This document shows positions 40,402 to 50,543 of a DNA stretch of 64,000 nucleotides, piece by piece (the stretch's first letter is position 1; every line of letters starts with the position of its first letter). The notes beneath the pieces are model-generated. The model searched no databases. It was not told the DNA's origin and worked only from the letters and a program-made list of their open reading frames with translations. The stretch lies in assembly GCF_000315915.1 (NCBI RefSeq), contig NC_020193.1, forward strand, positions 124,001 to 188,000. The letters are read 5' to 3'. Origin of the DNA: Henningerozyma blattae CBS 6284 (Eukaryota; Ascomycota; Saccharomycetes; Saccharomycetales; Saccharomycetaceae). The position numbers and the translations under genes are program-made.

Positions 40402-42138
40402 ATGATTAGAGATTTACACCATACTTTCCTCTCCATTCATAAACTAGTAAATATTCCTCATCTCGTAATTAATAACTTTTATATTAAAAATACTTTAAAT
40501 TTAGAATATATTTATACTAAAACTAGAAATTCAAATTCAATTTTATTCTCCAGAAGATCTTATTCAACCATGTCTGAACAAATCAAAGATGATACTCTAA
40601 TTGAGAAAAAAAAAACACAACCAAAACAAAAATCATCAAAATTACAAGTCTCTTTGAAGACTCCAAAAGGTACAAAGGATTGGGCCGATTCTGATATGGT
40701 CATTAGAGAAGCCATCTTTTCTACTTTATCAAACTTATTCAAACGTCATGGTGGTGTAACTATCGATACTCCAGTATTCGAATTACGTGAAATCTTGGCA
40801 GGTAAATATGGAGAAGATTCCAAATTGATTTATAATTTAGAAGACCAAGGTGGTGAATTGACTTCCTTACGTTACGATTTAACCGTCCCATTTGCAAGAT
40901 ACGTCGCAATGAATAACATTCAAAATATTAAAAGATATCACATCGCTAAAGTTTATAGAAGAGATCAACCTGCTATGACTAAAGGTCGTATGAGAGAATT
41001 TTATCAATGTGATTTCGATATTGCAGGTACTTATGAATCCATGGTCCCTGATGCAGAAATCTTATCCATCTTAGTTGAAGGTTTAACTGGATTAGGTATC
41101 AAAGATTTCAAAATTAAATTGAATCACAGAAAAATCTTGGATGGTATCTTTCAAATTTCAGGTGTAAAAGATGAAGATGTTAGAAAGATTTCTTCTGCTG
41201 TAGACAAATTGGATAAATCTCCTTGGGAAGTCGTTAGAAAGGAAATCACTGAAGAAAAGGGTCAAACTGAAGAAACTGCTGATAATATTGGTGAATATGT
41301 TAAATTAAATGGTTCTTTATCTGAAGTTTATGACGCTTTATCTAACGATGATAAAATTATAAATAATGAATTAGCTTCAATTGGGTTAAAGGAAATAGCA
41401 ACCTTAATGCAATATACAAAGGCTTTTAATATCGATGAGTTCATCTCATTCGATTTATCATTAGCTAGAGGTTTAGATTATTACACAGGTTTAATTTATG
41501 AGGCTGTCACTTCAGCTTCTGCTCCACCAAAGGATGCTGATAATTTAAAGAAGAAATCAAAAGCCAAGAATGAAGAGGATGCCTCTGCATATGTTGGTGT
41601 AGGTTCTATTGCAGCTGGTGGTCGTTATGATAATTTAGTCAATATGTTTGCTGAAGCTTCAGGTAAAAAATCTACCCAAATTCCTTGTATTGGTGTTTCC
41701 TTTGGTGTAGAAAGAATTTTCTCCTTAATTAAACAAAGAAAGGAAGCTTCTGCTGCAATTAAGCCAACTGCTACTCAAGTATTTGTTATGGCCTTTGGTG
41801 GTGGTAAAGATTGGACTGGTTATTTACCTGAAAGAATGCAAATCGCTAAAGAATTATGGAATGCAGGCATTGAAACTGAATATGTATATAAATCAAAGGC
41901 AAACCCAAGAAAACAATTTGATTCTGCTGAAAAGTCAGGTTGTCCATTAGCTGTCATTTTAGGGAAGGAAGAATATCTCGAAGGTAAATTACGTGTTAAA
42001 AGATTAGGTCCTGAATTTGCTGATGATGATGGTGAAGTTATTGATGTTAAAGACTTGATTCCTGTGGTCAAAACTAAATTAGCTGAAATTCATAAAGATG
42101 GTATCAATGATGTTACTCGGTTAATTAGAGGTTTATAA
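40402..42138 (+). CDS. HTS1: Histidyl-tRNA synthetase (mitochondrial and cytosolic)
   Basis: HTS1 charges tRNA-His in both compartments from one gene, using two start codons in yeast. Here ATG 40402 opens a 578-residue form with a presequence-like N-terminus (basic, hydrophobic, ending SRRSYST), and ATG 40570 (MSEQIKDD) would give a 522-residue cytosolic form. Class II motifs are present: motif 2 [20 protein letters not shown], the HisRS-specific [13 protein letters not shown], and motif 3 [10 protein letters not shown], followed by the anticodon-binding domain. The central insert [17 protein letters not shown] also occurs in the yeast protein. In S. cerevisiae the gene is YPR033C, near SRO7. 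Confidence 0.97.
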   Translation: MIRDLHHTFLSIHKLVNIPHLVINNFYIKNTLNLEYIYTKTRNSNSILFSRRSYSTMSEQIKDDTLIEKKKTQPKQKSSKLQVSLKTPKGTKDWADSDMVIREAIFSTLSNLFKRHGGVTIDTPVFELREILAGKYGEDSKLIYNLEDQGGELTSLRYDLTVPFARYVAMNNIQNIKRYHIAKVYRRDQPAMTKGRMREFYQCDFDIAGTYESMVPDAEILSILVEGLTGLGIKDFKIKLNHRKILDGIFQISGVKDEDVRKISSAVDKLDKSPWEVVRKEITEEKGQTEETADNIGEYVKLNGSLSEVYDALSNDDKIINNELASIGLKEIATLMQYTKAFNIDEFISFDLSLARGLDYYTGLIYEAVTSASAPPKDADNLKKKSKAKNEEDASAYVGVGSIAAGGRYDNLVNMFAEASGKKSTQIPCIGVSFGVERIFSLIKQRKEASAAIKPTATQVFVMAFGGGKDWTGYLPERMQIAKELWNAGIETEYVYKSKANPRKQFDSAEKSGCPLAVILGKEEYLEGKLRVKRLGPEFADDDGEVIDVKDLIPVVKTKLAEIHKDGINDVTRLIRGL

Positions 42139-42278
42139 TTCATTCTTAATTTAAGATGAGTTATTTAGATAGGATAAATGATATATATATATACATATAT
42201 ATAAACATACGCACATGAAATCTAATTTTTTATTTTCATTAAGTTTATATCTACAGGATTGGGAATACATACATATAT

Positions 42279-42911
42279 CTACATAATCATCATTTGATTA
42301 ATATNNNNNNNNNNNNNNNNNNNNTTTCGACAATATTCTAAAAAATTCTTAACATATTCTTTATTTTCATCACATGTCTGTTGGAGTATACGAGAGCTTG
42401 TTCTTTGTAAGATCGTTTCGATTTCCTGATTATTCTTCACCCAGAACTGAAGTTTATCCCAATCATTATATAACGATCTCTTCTCTTCCAAACAATCTCT
42501 CTCACCATAGGGATCTATTCTTAAGTTTACTTCCTCCACAGAATTATCGTCTTTAGTCGAAGATAATGAATCCAATTCATTTTTAATTTGAATACTTTGT
42601 TGATGGCAATAATTAATAATATCTGTTCTAGCTTTCCAATTAGGGTATAACTCTTCTTGTACAAATTTATTACATTTATCTTGTTTAGATATATTCAGTT
42701 TTGATCTTTTAGAATAATCATTGATTCTTTGCCTTATAATATCATCGCTAGAATGTCTTAGTAACCTTAAAAATGAATCCACCAAGGTTGGGTTAATGCA
42801 TTTAGTACGAGTAACAGTTAACTCTTTGATTTCTATATCATTGTCACCAAATTCTAAATTACTATCAAGTATAATTTGGGGCACTTTCACTGTAATACTT
42901 TTGTCGGACAT
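42279..42911 (-). CDS. MIX23: Mitochondrial intermembrane-space protein Mix23, 3' end in gap
   Basis: Mix23 (YBL107C, CID2 family) is an intermembrane-space protein that supports protein import. About 194 residues are readable before the 20-N gap; S. cerevisiae Mix23 has 196. Conserved blocks are TKCINPTLVDSFLRLLRHSSDD, KFVQEELYPNWKARTDIINYC and, just before the gap, a CX13C motif (CDENKEYVKNFLEYC), typical of Mia40 substrates. The true stop codon lies in or just past the gap, so the left coordinate is nominal. It sits next to the SRO7/SRO77 gene as in S. cerevisiae. Confidence 0.85.
   Translation of the reverse strand: MSDKSITVKVPQIILDSNLEFGDNDIEIKELTVTRTKCINPTLVDSFLRLLRHSSDDIIRQRINDYSKRSKLNISKQDKCNKFVQEELYPNWKARTDIINYCHQQSIQIKNELDSLSSTKDDNSVEEVNLRIDPYGERDCLEEKRSLYNDWDKLQFWVKNNQEIETILQRTSSRILQQTCDENKEYVKNFLEYCRXXXXXXXXINQMMIM
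42305..42324. other. Assembly gap (20 N) inside MIX23
   Basis: Removes the last codons and stop of MIX23. Confidence 0.99.
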
Positions 42912-43149
42912 TATCTCTATTCTATTTATACACTTTTTTTTTATTAGTATAATAAGCTTTCTAATCCGCTAATTTTTTTTTATTATGTCAACGTTATATC
43001 TACCCTGAAAAAAGCTGAATTGAACACAGAATATCTAAAATTAAAAAAAAAATAAAATAACTAAAAAATCTATAACCAATAATTAAAATGTATATAATGT
43101 AAAATACCCTATCCTAGTGAACTTACAGTAACTTTAACATAATAGAGAT

Positions 43150-46100
43150 TTAAATACCCATTGCAGACCTGAATAGATCTTTACTCGTATCTTCCATGGC
43201 ATCATCCATTTGTTTACCTAGATATGTCGCATAATCGTCAACTGATGTCTCTATAGCGTCTATCTGACTCTCAACAGCTCTTGATACATAATTAACCATA
43301 TTATAACCACCTCCCTTACCAGTATACCTCACTGGTTTATTATATTGCAGATGTTTTGGAATATCATGATTAACTTCCAATTTAACTCTAGAAGGTCTTT
43401 TGGCAGCAACAATACCCAGTGAACTTTCTTTATATTTTGGTGGAGCTCTCGATGGACCAGCCAATATAGTATCAACTTGTTCCGGAGTACAAGCTCCTGC
43501 ACCCTTTGCCCATTGGACTGCACCAACTTGAGGTCTAGAAGGTAATCGAACACTTGCATTATATAATGAAACAGGATCACCAACAGTAACTCTTGTTAGA
43601 TCTGTATTTAAAATGGATATAGCTACCGCTTGGTGTACATTATTTCTTATCACAAGTCTTCCATTTCCAATAATAGCAGATTGAGATACAAGTTTCGAAG
43701 ATGATACACTAACTGATAAAGTTCTTAACTCTTTTAAATCTGGTAATGAAAGAATTTTAATATCACCATCCACGAGTAAGCAAACAAAGACTGTTATAAT
43801 CACCTCTCTGCCATTTTGTCCTGGTAATGGGAGATGGCATACTTGTGATTTTACAACAGGTGCTTTAAAAGAGTAATGCGAACCCTTTACACTCCCATTT
43901 TCCATTATTCTTACATCTTGATATCCACAAATAATTACTGAGCCTGGTATTAGTACACCTTCTCCTAACTTTCCCATAGATAAAAGGCCTGCATCGCAAG
44001 TTTGGTTAGTTCCTCTGGCAACAGAGCCTATACGATTGATTGGGCCTGTTTTGTTAACAACAACACCACCAATTGGTTGAACAATATAACGCCCGTTACC
44101 ACCTGGAAGTACCCTAAACGATAGCATTTCACCAATATCTGTACCACAATATAAGAGAATACTGGAATATGTTTCATTGCCGAATTGCATAATTGAAAAC
44201 GATATTGATGTAATATAATTGCTTAGAGCTGTAGAAATATTTTTTACGCTATCCTTAAAAATTATGGTTGGTCCCCTTCTATCAATCACAATAAGCGTAC
44301 CATCTTCATATGCTACTGCCAGGAATCCAATATTGCTGTTTGAGAGAGATGAAACTACCTTCTTTTGCATGTGTAAAATAGATATTGGCATAAATCCTTG
44401 TTGCACATTAGAAGGTGCTCTATCTCTAATATCAATTAAACCTTCCTTTGCACCATTTAAAGTAAATCTATTGAACCTGACTTCTAAATCTTTGTCTTTA
44501 TTTTGGAATAATATATTTTTTTGGAACTTCAGTAAAGCAACATCGCCAGTATCCGCTGCAATAGCTAATTCTAAAGTTTGAGGAGCAAATGAAATATTTT
44601 TAATCTTTACTGCAGTCTCTTTATTTAAAAGTTTCGAGATATTAATCTCTAGAATATTATTAGAAGCAAGACCATCACGAGCAACTTCGCTCATTCTAAC
44701 AATACCATTCTTATTACCAGTAAATAAAATTGATTGATAGCCTGAAGGTAAACTATTGACTTTTTGAGGAGTTCCACCTTGTAAAACATTAATAGGGCTT
44801 CTTCCTGCAAATAGCAACTTCTTCGCAACGTCTGCAGTAATAGAATATCCGCTTGAACAAGTTACAACAGATCTCATCCAAGACATTGTGTATGGGAATA
44901 AAGAGGCCATTTGGGTAAATAAGCCTGTAGGGTATAATAATGCTTCCATTTGTCCACTCTCCAATAAAATGAGAAATAGTCCAGGGTCATGACAGCCATT
45001 GAAATATGGTGATTTCCTAGGTAATGGAAGCATATCAACAATTGAATGCTGATGTTCTAAAGGTATCAACTTTTGACTTTTAGGGCTACAATAAAACTCA
45101 CTCATTTGTTCATACGAATTTAAAGAGTATTTTGGAGTTAGTCCAAAATCCATTAGCACCATACTTTGAGCTATATTTTTTGTTAAGGAGTTATAAGATA
45201 TTAAAAGGGATGTATATTCTGGATCTGCCTCACAATTCCAAAATGCTTTATGGATACAAGAAACACGAGGTACTTGAGCTTCAATTCCTGGTTGAGGGAT
45301 ATTAATATCGGTTTCAAAACTATTTCTTGCTTGAATTAAGTGCCCTGTTTCGGCATCCCAGAATACTAATGAATTATCTTCATGTACAGTTAGAATGTGT
45401 AGACCGTTTGGATGATATAAAGACTGAATAAGTTTAGGAGTTCTCTTTTTAGTAACATTTGAATAGTCACCACCAGGTGCTTCAGGAGGTACCTCATAAA
45501 AAAATGTCTGTTTTACTTCCCTGTCTAATAAAGAATAAGTAACTGTTACATATTCATAGGAGATTAAAAATATACCTATATCTCTTGGGTGCCATTGGAT
45601 AGAAACAACAGGTGAATATTTTGACTTAGAAGTAACAAAATCACTTTGATGATTCTTAATTTCAATATATGAAACACTATCACGATCAATATCATGAATA
45701 CTTATAGACCCATCTTCCAACCCAATAAATAGCCAGTCCATTGATGGATCAGACTCCATACAGGTAATATGTGCTACAGTTGAAAATGTTGTCAATAATT
45801 GTTTAGAATACAGTGAAAAAACAGAAACATTACTTGAAGTATCTGCAACAACTAGGTAAATACTTTTCACAAATACCATTTTTTTAATGGGATTACTAGG
45901 CTCTATTTGGAAAACTGCTTCTACTTGGTTTTGTCCATATACATGAACTATACCAGTATCAGTTCCCACTGCCAATAAACTTTGAACAAAATTAAATGCT
46001 GAGCACACAGGCGTTCCATTTGCCCCATATTTTGCTAAGATATTTAAGTTAAATATCTTGGGATCAATTGCTGGGCCAGAGCTCTGCTTTAGTTTTGGTG

Positions 46101-46167
46101 TATGTACATTAGAAGTAGATGTTTTAATTGCTTTCTTCACACTTTTAAATGGACCTTTTTTAAACAT
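43150..46167 (-). CDS. SRO7: Lgl/tomosyn-family exocytosis protein
   Basis: Sro7 and Sro77 are redundant Lgl-family proteins that bind the t-SNARE Sec9 and Sec4-GTP in polarised exocytosis. The 1005-residue protein has a basic N-terminus (MFKKGPFKSVKKAIK) and two seven-bladed WD40 propellers (for example FIGLEDGSISIHDID, YHPNGLHILTVHEDNSLVFWDAETG, LAVAYEDGTLIVIDRRGPTIIFKDS), then a C-terminal tail. A single copy here sits between MIX23 and PKC1, the place of SRO77 on yeast chromosome II, but HTS1 nearby is an SRO7 neighbour on XVI, so the symbol stands for the SRO7/SRO77 pair. Confidence 0.9.
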   Translation of the reverse strand: MFKKGPFKSVKKAIKTSTSNVHTPKLKQSSGPAIDPKIFNLNILAKYGANGTPVCSAFNFVQSLLAVGTDTGIVHVYGQNQVEAVFQIEPSNPIKKMVFVKSIYLVVADTSSNVSVFSLYSKQLLTTFSTVAHITCMESDPSMDWLFIGLEDGSISIHDIDRDSVSYIEIKNHQSDFVTSKSKYSPVVSIQWHPRDIGIFLISYEYVTVTYSLLDREVKQTFFYEVPPEAPGGDYSNVTKKRTPKLIQSLYHPNGLHILTVHEDNSLVFWDAETGHLIQARNSFETDINIPQPGIEAQVPRVSCIHKAFWNCEADPEYTSLLISYNSLTKNIAQSMVLMDFGLTPKYSLNSYEQMSEFYCSPKSQKLIPLEHQHSIVDMLPLPRKSPYFNGCHDPGLFLILLESGQMEALLYPTGLFTQMASLFPYTMSWMRSVVTCSSGYSITADVAKKLLFAGRSPINVLQGGTPQKVNSLPSGYQSILFTGNKNGIVRMSEVARDGLASNNILEINISKLLNKETAVKIKNISFAPQTLELAIAADTGDVALLKFQKNILFQNKDKDLEVRFNRFTLNGAKEGLIDIRDRAPSNVQQGFMPISILHMQKKVVSSLSNSNIGFLAVAYEDGTLIVIDRRGPTIIFKDSVKNISTALSNYITSISFSIMQFGNETYSSILLYCGTDIGEMLSFRVLPGGNGRYIVQPIGGVVVNKTGPINRIGSVARGTNQTCDAGLLSMGKLGEGVLIPGSVIICGYQDVRIMENGSVKGSHYSFKAPVVKSQVCHLPLPGQNGREVIITVFVCLLVDGDIKILSLPDLKELRTLSVSVSSSKLVSQSAIIGNGRLVIRNNVHQAVAISILNTDLTRVTVGDPVSLYNASVRLPSRPQVGAVQWAKGAGACTPEQVDTILAGPSRAPPKYKESSLGIVAAKRPSRVKLEVNHDIPKHLQYNKPVRYTGKGGGYNMVNYVSRAVESQIDAIETSVDDYATYLGKQMDDAMEDTSKDLFRSAMGI

Positions 46168-46525
46168 GTTATCCTAGTGAGTAAATGGGCAATATTTAAT
46201 TATCAGTTGATTGGTTTACTATTATATGTACATTACAAAATATCTAATCTTTTTTTTGTCTTGCTTTTTGGATTAATGAAACAGTTTTTCTCTAAAAGAA
46301 AGCCGCTTTACGTACGTACGATATTATTAATTTCTTGTGTTTATTTATTCGAATCCTGAACGTGACAAAAATGTTTATGTAAATAAAAACTTGAGGAACA
46401 ATGGACAATCCTGAGGAAAAATATATTATAGTATACATACATATTAAAAATATATAATTAACAGTGACTTAAAATGTAAAGTAAAAAATACAATACCTGG
46501 CGAGTTTATGATAAGGCGCGATAGT
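46168..46525. other. SRO7-PKC1 spacer
   Basis: A 358-base AT-rich spacer with the SRO7 promoter and PKC1 3' end. A TACGTACGTACG run near 46310-46320 is the only non-AT structure. Confidence 0.5.
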
Positions 46526-49500
46526 CTACAATTCCAAGTCGTCAGGCATAAATGAGAAGCCGCGGAACTCTTCTTGGTCTTTAATTGATAGAACAGAAGG
46601 AATAGGTGTTAAAGTAGGAGGTGCTGCTGTAAATTCTTGTTCAAAGTAGGAAGTATCTTCACTACCATTAATTTTAGGAATATATGGTGGCTTTGTGCGT
46701 AAGTTCAAGATATCATCAAAGTTAATATTATTGAAGAATGGCTCTTCCATAACTTCCAAAGCATCACGAGGGCCTGCCCCCAGACGGCTTTCAGGATCTT
46801 TTGTTAATAGGCCTTGGAATATTTGGACAATATCCCCAGCCATATCAATTGGATACAAGGGTTCATCCGTCAAGATAGCATTGAAAACTTCGTCTTCATC
46901 ATCCCCAGAAAAGGGAGATTGGCATAATAACATTTGATATAATAAAACACCAAATGCCCACCAATCAACTGCTTTTGTATATTCCTGTTCCTTAAGAATT
47001 TCAGGGGCCATGAATTCTGGAGTACCACAGAATGTTGAAGTTGTATTACCAAACCACATTTCATCTTTACAAAGACCATAATCAGCCATTTTGATATGAC
47101 CTTCAGGAGTTAACAGTATATTCTCTAATTTCAAATCACGATATATAACACCATTTTCATGGAAATATTTTAATGCAAGTAAAACTTCTGCAGCATAAAA
47201 CTTCGCTCTCCTAACAGATAATCTTTGGTTTTGCACATGCCACATTAAATCCCCACCACCAACAAATTCCATAGCAAAGTAGATTCTGTTCTCAGTCTGG
47301 AAAGAACAATATAGGTTAGTTAAAAATGGATGTTTAGCCTTTGATGCTAACAAAAATACCTTCTTCTCGGCTCTTGCACTTTCAATGTCATGATTTTGGA
47401 TAATATGATCTTTCTTCAATACTTTAATAGCACATATAGTACCTGTATTTTTCGATTTAGATAATAAAACCTTACCGAAATTACCTTTACCTAAAACCTT
47501 CAATAAAATAAAATCATCTAAGGACACCTTCCTACGTTTGGAAGCCTTTCTTTTATGTCTAGTTTGTGTCACTTTATGTGGCGAAATGCTTGAAAGTGAG
47601 CTTTTTGAGATGTGTTTCTCGCTCTTTGCAAAATGCTGGGTTTTTTCAGGTGAGGTTTCAGTAATAGCTGTATCTTGTTGTTCTTGGAATGAATCTTCAT
47701 TCATATCACGGAACGGATTAACGCCGCTAGGTAAGCTTTCAATTGGAATATTATTCTCCAGATTTATATCTGGGGCAATCTCCGGTTGGATAACATTAGA
47801 TGTAGAAGTAGATAGTAGTTGAATTGGTTCAGGTATGTTCTGGTGCTGTTCTGAAAATGGTTCATTAATGTTAATGTCTGGGTATGATGTTTGGCTAAAA
47901 TGTTTAGTACCAATAGATTCTTTTGAAGGACTACCATGTGTGCCAGGCTGTTCATTAGTAGTTGCATTAGTAGTGAAATTAGAATACAGGTCTTGTTCCC
48001 CAAAGAGATCAGCTGTCTTAGTCGAAGGTTCGGTGATAGGTATATTTTGGTCAGAATCCATTGATATGTCTGACATGGATATTTTTTTTGGCGACAATCC
48101 ATGTCCCCTTAGTGGGGATATATCGGGTTCCCTGTGAGTAGGTGGTATTGGTTGTGGAGTTTCAGGCTGTCTTGGCGTCGTTGTAGCACTAGTTTGTTTA
48201 TGTAGAGTAGATGGCCTCTTTTTGACTAGTTGTGACGATCTTCTCTTTCTCTTTTCTTGGCTACGCTGAGTGTCTTGAATAGTTTGTAGTATCTTATTAG
48301 CCATTTCCATAGACATACCACAGAAATCAGGGACTAAATGAGCACATTGTGCGTGGCACATAACACCACATTCGCTACATTTTCTTACCTTTTGTCTTCC
48401 CCAGGGTAATATATAACCACAGTGGCAACACCACTTAGTACCTCTGTTAGAGAAAGGCTCAAATCTATGTGGTATATGGTGGCTTAAGTTTGCCTCAGAA
48501 GGATCTGCATCACTCGTTGTTTTAGCAATACACTTGGTAACAACATTAGTATAACACTTTTTATGGCATAAGAATCTACAATCTTGGCATTGTAGACCGT
48601 TGTATCTTAAAAACTCGCCACAATAGGCACACTCCATGATGTTATAAAATGATTTTTGGACAAAATGATGTCCATGTTGTTCATAAATTTCTTCGTTTCT
48701 ATTAACAATAGCACCTTGACGATGTAAACCACCAGCTGCTCCGATATTCTTTTTCTTTATTTCTGAGGTCTTTGCAAAGCCCAAAGTTAATTGGATTTTA
48801 CCAGTAGGTTCTAAAACGAACCAAGATTGAATAGTTATTGGCAAGGGCTCGTTCCCTGGAGATCTCAAATTCGAACCTGATGATGGAGGTGGTAGTCTAG
48901 TGTTACTCTTTGCTAGGCTACTAGGTGTTCCATTTACGCTGCCATTGTGAGGATGAGTATCATGTCTGGTACTTATTAAACGAGAAGCATTGACCCAGCC
49001 TTGTTGTTCGTTCGTCTTTCCAACTTTTATTTTACGAATGGCTTCTGCAATATCCGACAGTAAGAACCACATTACAGCAACAGGAGTTAATTTATTGTTG
49101 ATATCATCATATACTGTAATTTCAACTTCATTTCCCTTACCTACTTGGATATGAAATTCTTCATGCCATTTATCTGTTCTTGATGGTCTAGTTCTGCTTT
49201 TGATTGCATCATCAATCTTAACAGTTATATAAGTGTCAGGCTTCCTTAAAAACATTGGCGACTGAATATGGTCAACATCCCTAATGGCATTAATATTTAT
49301 GGTTAATACCCCCGACAATTGTTTCCTTCTAAACTTTGGTTGAGAAGTACTGGAAATTGAGGCAGTATCTGTTGCTTTCAGTTGATCAATATCAACATTA
49401 ATTGCTTGATATTTCTTTAAGGCCTTTGTTAAAAGTTGGATCCTACTTTTTGACTCTTCTCGTTCACCTTGTGCAGCAGAACTGGTCCTTTGGTCACCAT

Positions 49501-49945
49501 CTATCTGATATAATTTTGTTAATTTGGTATTAGCTTCTTGATACTGCCTTTCAACCTGTAATTTAAATTCCAATTGTTGAAGCATGTACTGAATTCTCTG
49601 GGCCAATGATGGGCAGTCATATTTGACTAAGTCTAATCTAGAATATGTATTCTCATTCTTACCAATTGTTGATAGCTGACCATAACCTTTAGCTGTATTA
49701 GTATTGCCATTGCTGGAAGAAATATGAGTTGGATCAGTTGTTGATCCCTGGTCATTACTTGTCAATTGGAACTTTTGTAGTGTTTCTTCCAAATATTTGA
49801 TATTCTGTTGTGCTTCTCTAATGTTCATATCACATTTTTGAATAACCATCTCATTTCGTGTCTTTTTTTTGAGGTTAGAGGCACCTTGAATAATGTTACG
49901 CTCTCTTTCGATTTTCTTTCGAATATCTTCTTCCACACCTGACAT
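46526..49945 (-). CDS. PKC1: Protein kinase C of the cell-wall integrity pathway
   Basis: Pkc1 acts downstream of Rho1 and upstream of the Bck1-Mkk1/2-Slt2 cascade. The 1139-residue protein (1151 in yeast) has two HR1 Rho-binding repeats (about 1-70 and 105-190), a C2-like domain (about 205-330), two C1 zinc modules near 415-465 and 485-535, a Ser/Thr/Pro-rich linker, and the kinase domain from about 812 (GKGNFGKV, AIKVLKK, YRDLKLENILL near 935, activation loop TSTFCGTPEFMAPE). The C-terminal tail has the hydrophobic motif FRGFSFMPDD. ATG 49945 (MSGVEEDIRKKIERE) matches the yeast start; an upstream TTG extension is not used. It precedes SEA4 as on chromosome II. Confidence 0.97.
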   Translation of the reverse strand: MSGVEEDIRKKIERERNIIQGASNLKKKTRNEMVIQKCDMNIREAQQNIKYLEETLQKFQLTSNDQGSTTDPTHISSSNGNTNTAKGYGQLSTIGKNENTYSRLDLVKYDCPSLAQRIQYMLQQLEFKLQVERQYQEANTKLTKLYQIDGDQRTSSAAQGEREESKSRIQLLTKALKKYQAINVDIDQLKATDTASISSTSQPKFRRKQLSGVLTININAIRDVDHIQSPMFLRKPDTYITVKIDDAIKSRTRPSRTDKWHEEFHIQVGKGNEVEITVYDDINNKLTPVAVMWFLLSDIAEAIRKIKVGKTNEQQGWVNASRLISTRHDTHPHNGSVNGTPSSLAKSNTRLPPPSSGSNLRSPGNEPLPITIQSWFVLEPTGKIQLTLGFAKTSEIKKKNIGAAGGLHRQGAIVNRNEEIYEQHGHHFVQKSFYNIMECAYCGEFLRYNGLQCQDCRFLCHKKCYTNVVTKCIAKTTSDADPSEANLSHHIPHRFEPFSNRGTKWCCHCGYILPWGRQKVRKCSECGVMCHAQCAHLVPDFCGMSMEMANKILQTIQDTQRSQEKRKRRSSQLVKKRPSTLHKQTSATTTPRQPETPQPIPPTHREPDISPLRGHGLSPKKISMSDISMDSDQNIPITEPSTKTADLFGEQDLYSNFTTNATTNEQPGTHGSPSKESIGTKHFSQTSYPDININEPFSEQHQNIPEPIQLLSTSTSNVIQPEIAPDINLENNIPIESLPSGVNPFRDMNEDSFQEQQDTAITETSPEKTQHFAKSEKHISKSSLSSISPHKVTQTRHKRKASKRRKVSLDDFILLKVLGKGNFGKVLLSKSKNTGTICAIKVLKKDHIIQNHDIESARAEKKVFLLASKAKHPFLTNLYCSFQTENRIYFAMEFVGGGDLMWHVQNQRLSVRRAKFYAAEVLLALKYFHENGVIYRDLKLENILLTPEGHIKMADYGLCKDEMWFGNTTSTFCGTPEFMAPEILKEQEYTKAVDWWAFGVLLYQMLLCQSPFSGDDEDEVFNAILTDEPLYPIDMAGDIVQIFQGLLTKDPESRLGAGPRDALEVMEEPFFNNINFDDILNLRTKPPYIPKINGSEDTSYFEQEFTAAPPTLTPIPSVLSIKDQEEFRGFSFMPDDLEL

Positions 49946-50543
49946 TTTTTCAGATATTCTCAATTTTAATAGAATCGAATAAATTTAAAAAGTTTATTAC
50001 TATCTAAGTGATTAATAGCCAATTAATTGGAGTTATATCTTTCTATAATAGGTTGCACTGGTGTCTAAATTTGTTCTTCTTGTTGCGAGGAATTTATATA
50101 ATCGATATAAACAGATCAAATGAAAAATATTAAAATATATTCATCCGGGCGAAGGCTGTGACCGTAAAAAGGGCTTCTGTTGAAATCAAAATAGGAGCTA
50201 TTAATAGCCCCGATCAGAAAAAACATAATAAAATTGTTGCCCTGGAAACTCATGCAAAAAACTCATACATCTAGATTTGAAATCTTCCATTCATAGTTGG
50301 TTGACAGATCTTAGCTTATAAAAAAATCTATTTCAGTAACTATAAGAAATCGATACTTTCATGTCAGCTTTAGTAATAATTATTACTGTTAAATTTTGAA
50401 AATAATTGAAGTTGAATCTCTTGTACTTTTTTGCTCTAATAGCATCTACCTGGAAAACCTCATTTACATCATTCAATTGAAATTATTAATTTGTTATTAT
50501 ACTAAGTCGTTATGTATGTAGTTTGGCATAATTACATAATATT
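49946..50543. other. PKC1-SEA4 spacer
   Basis: A 598-base spacer holding the PKC1 promoter and the SEA4 3' end. AT-rich, with no repeat or RNA gene recognised. Confidence 0.5.

Noticed and set aside
46300..46400. Centromere-like sequence (TGTTTATG near 46368)
   Set aside because: There is no CDEIII TTCCGAA core nor a nearby CDEI with an AT-rich spacer.
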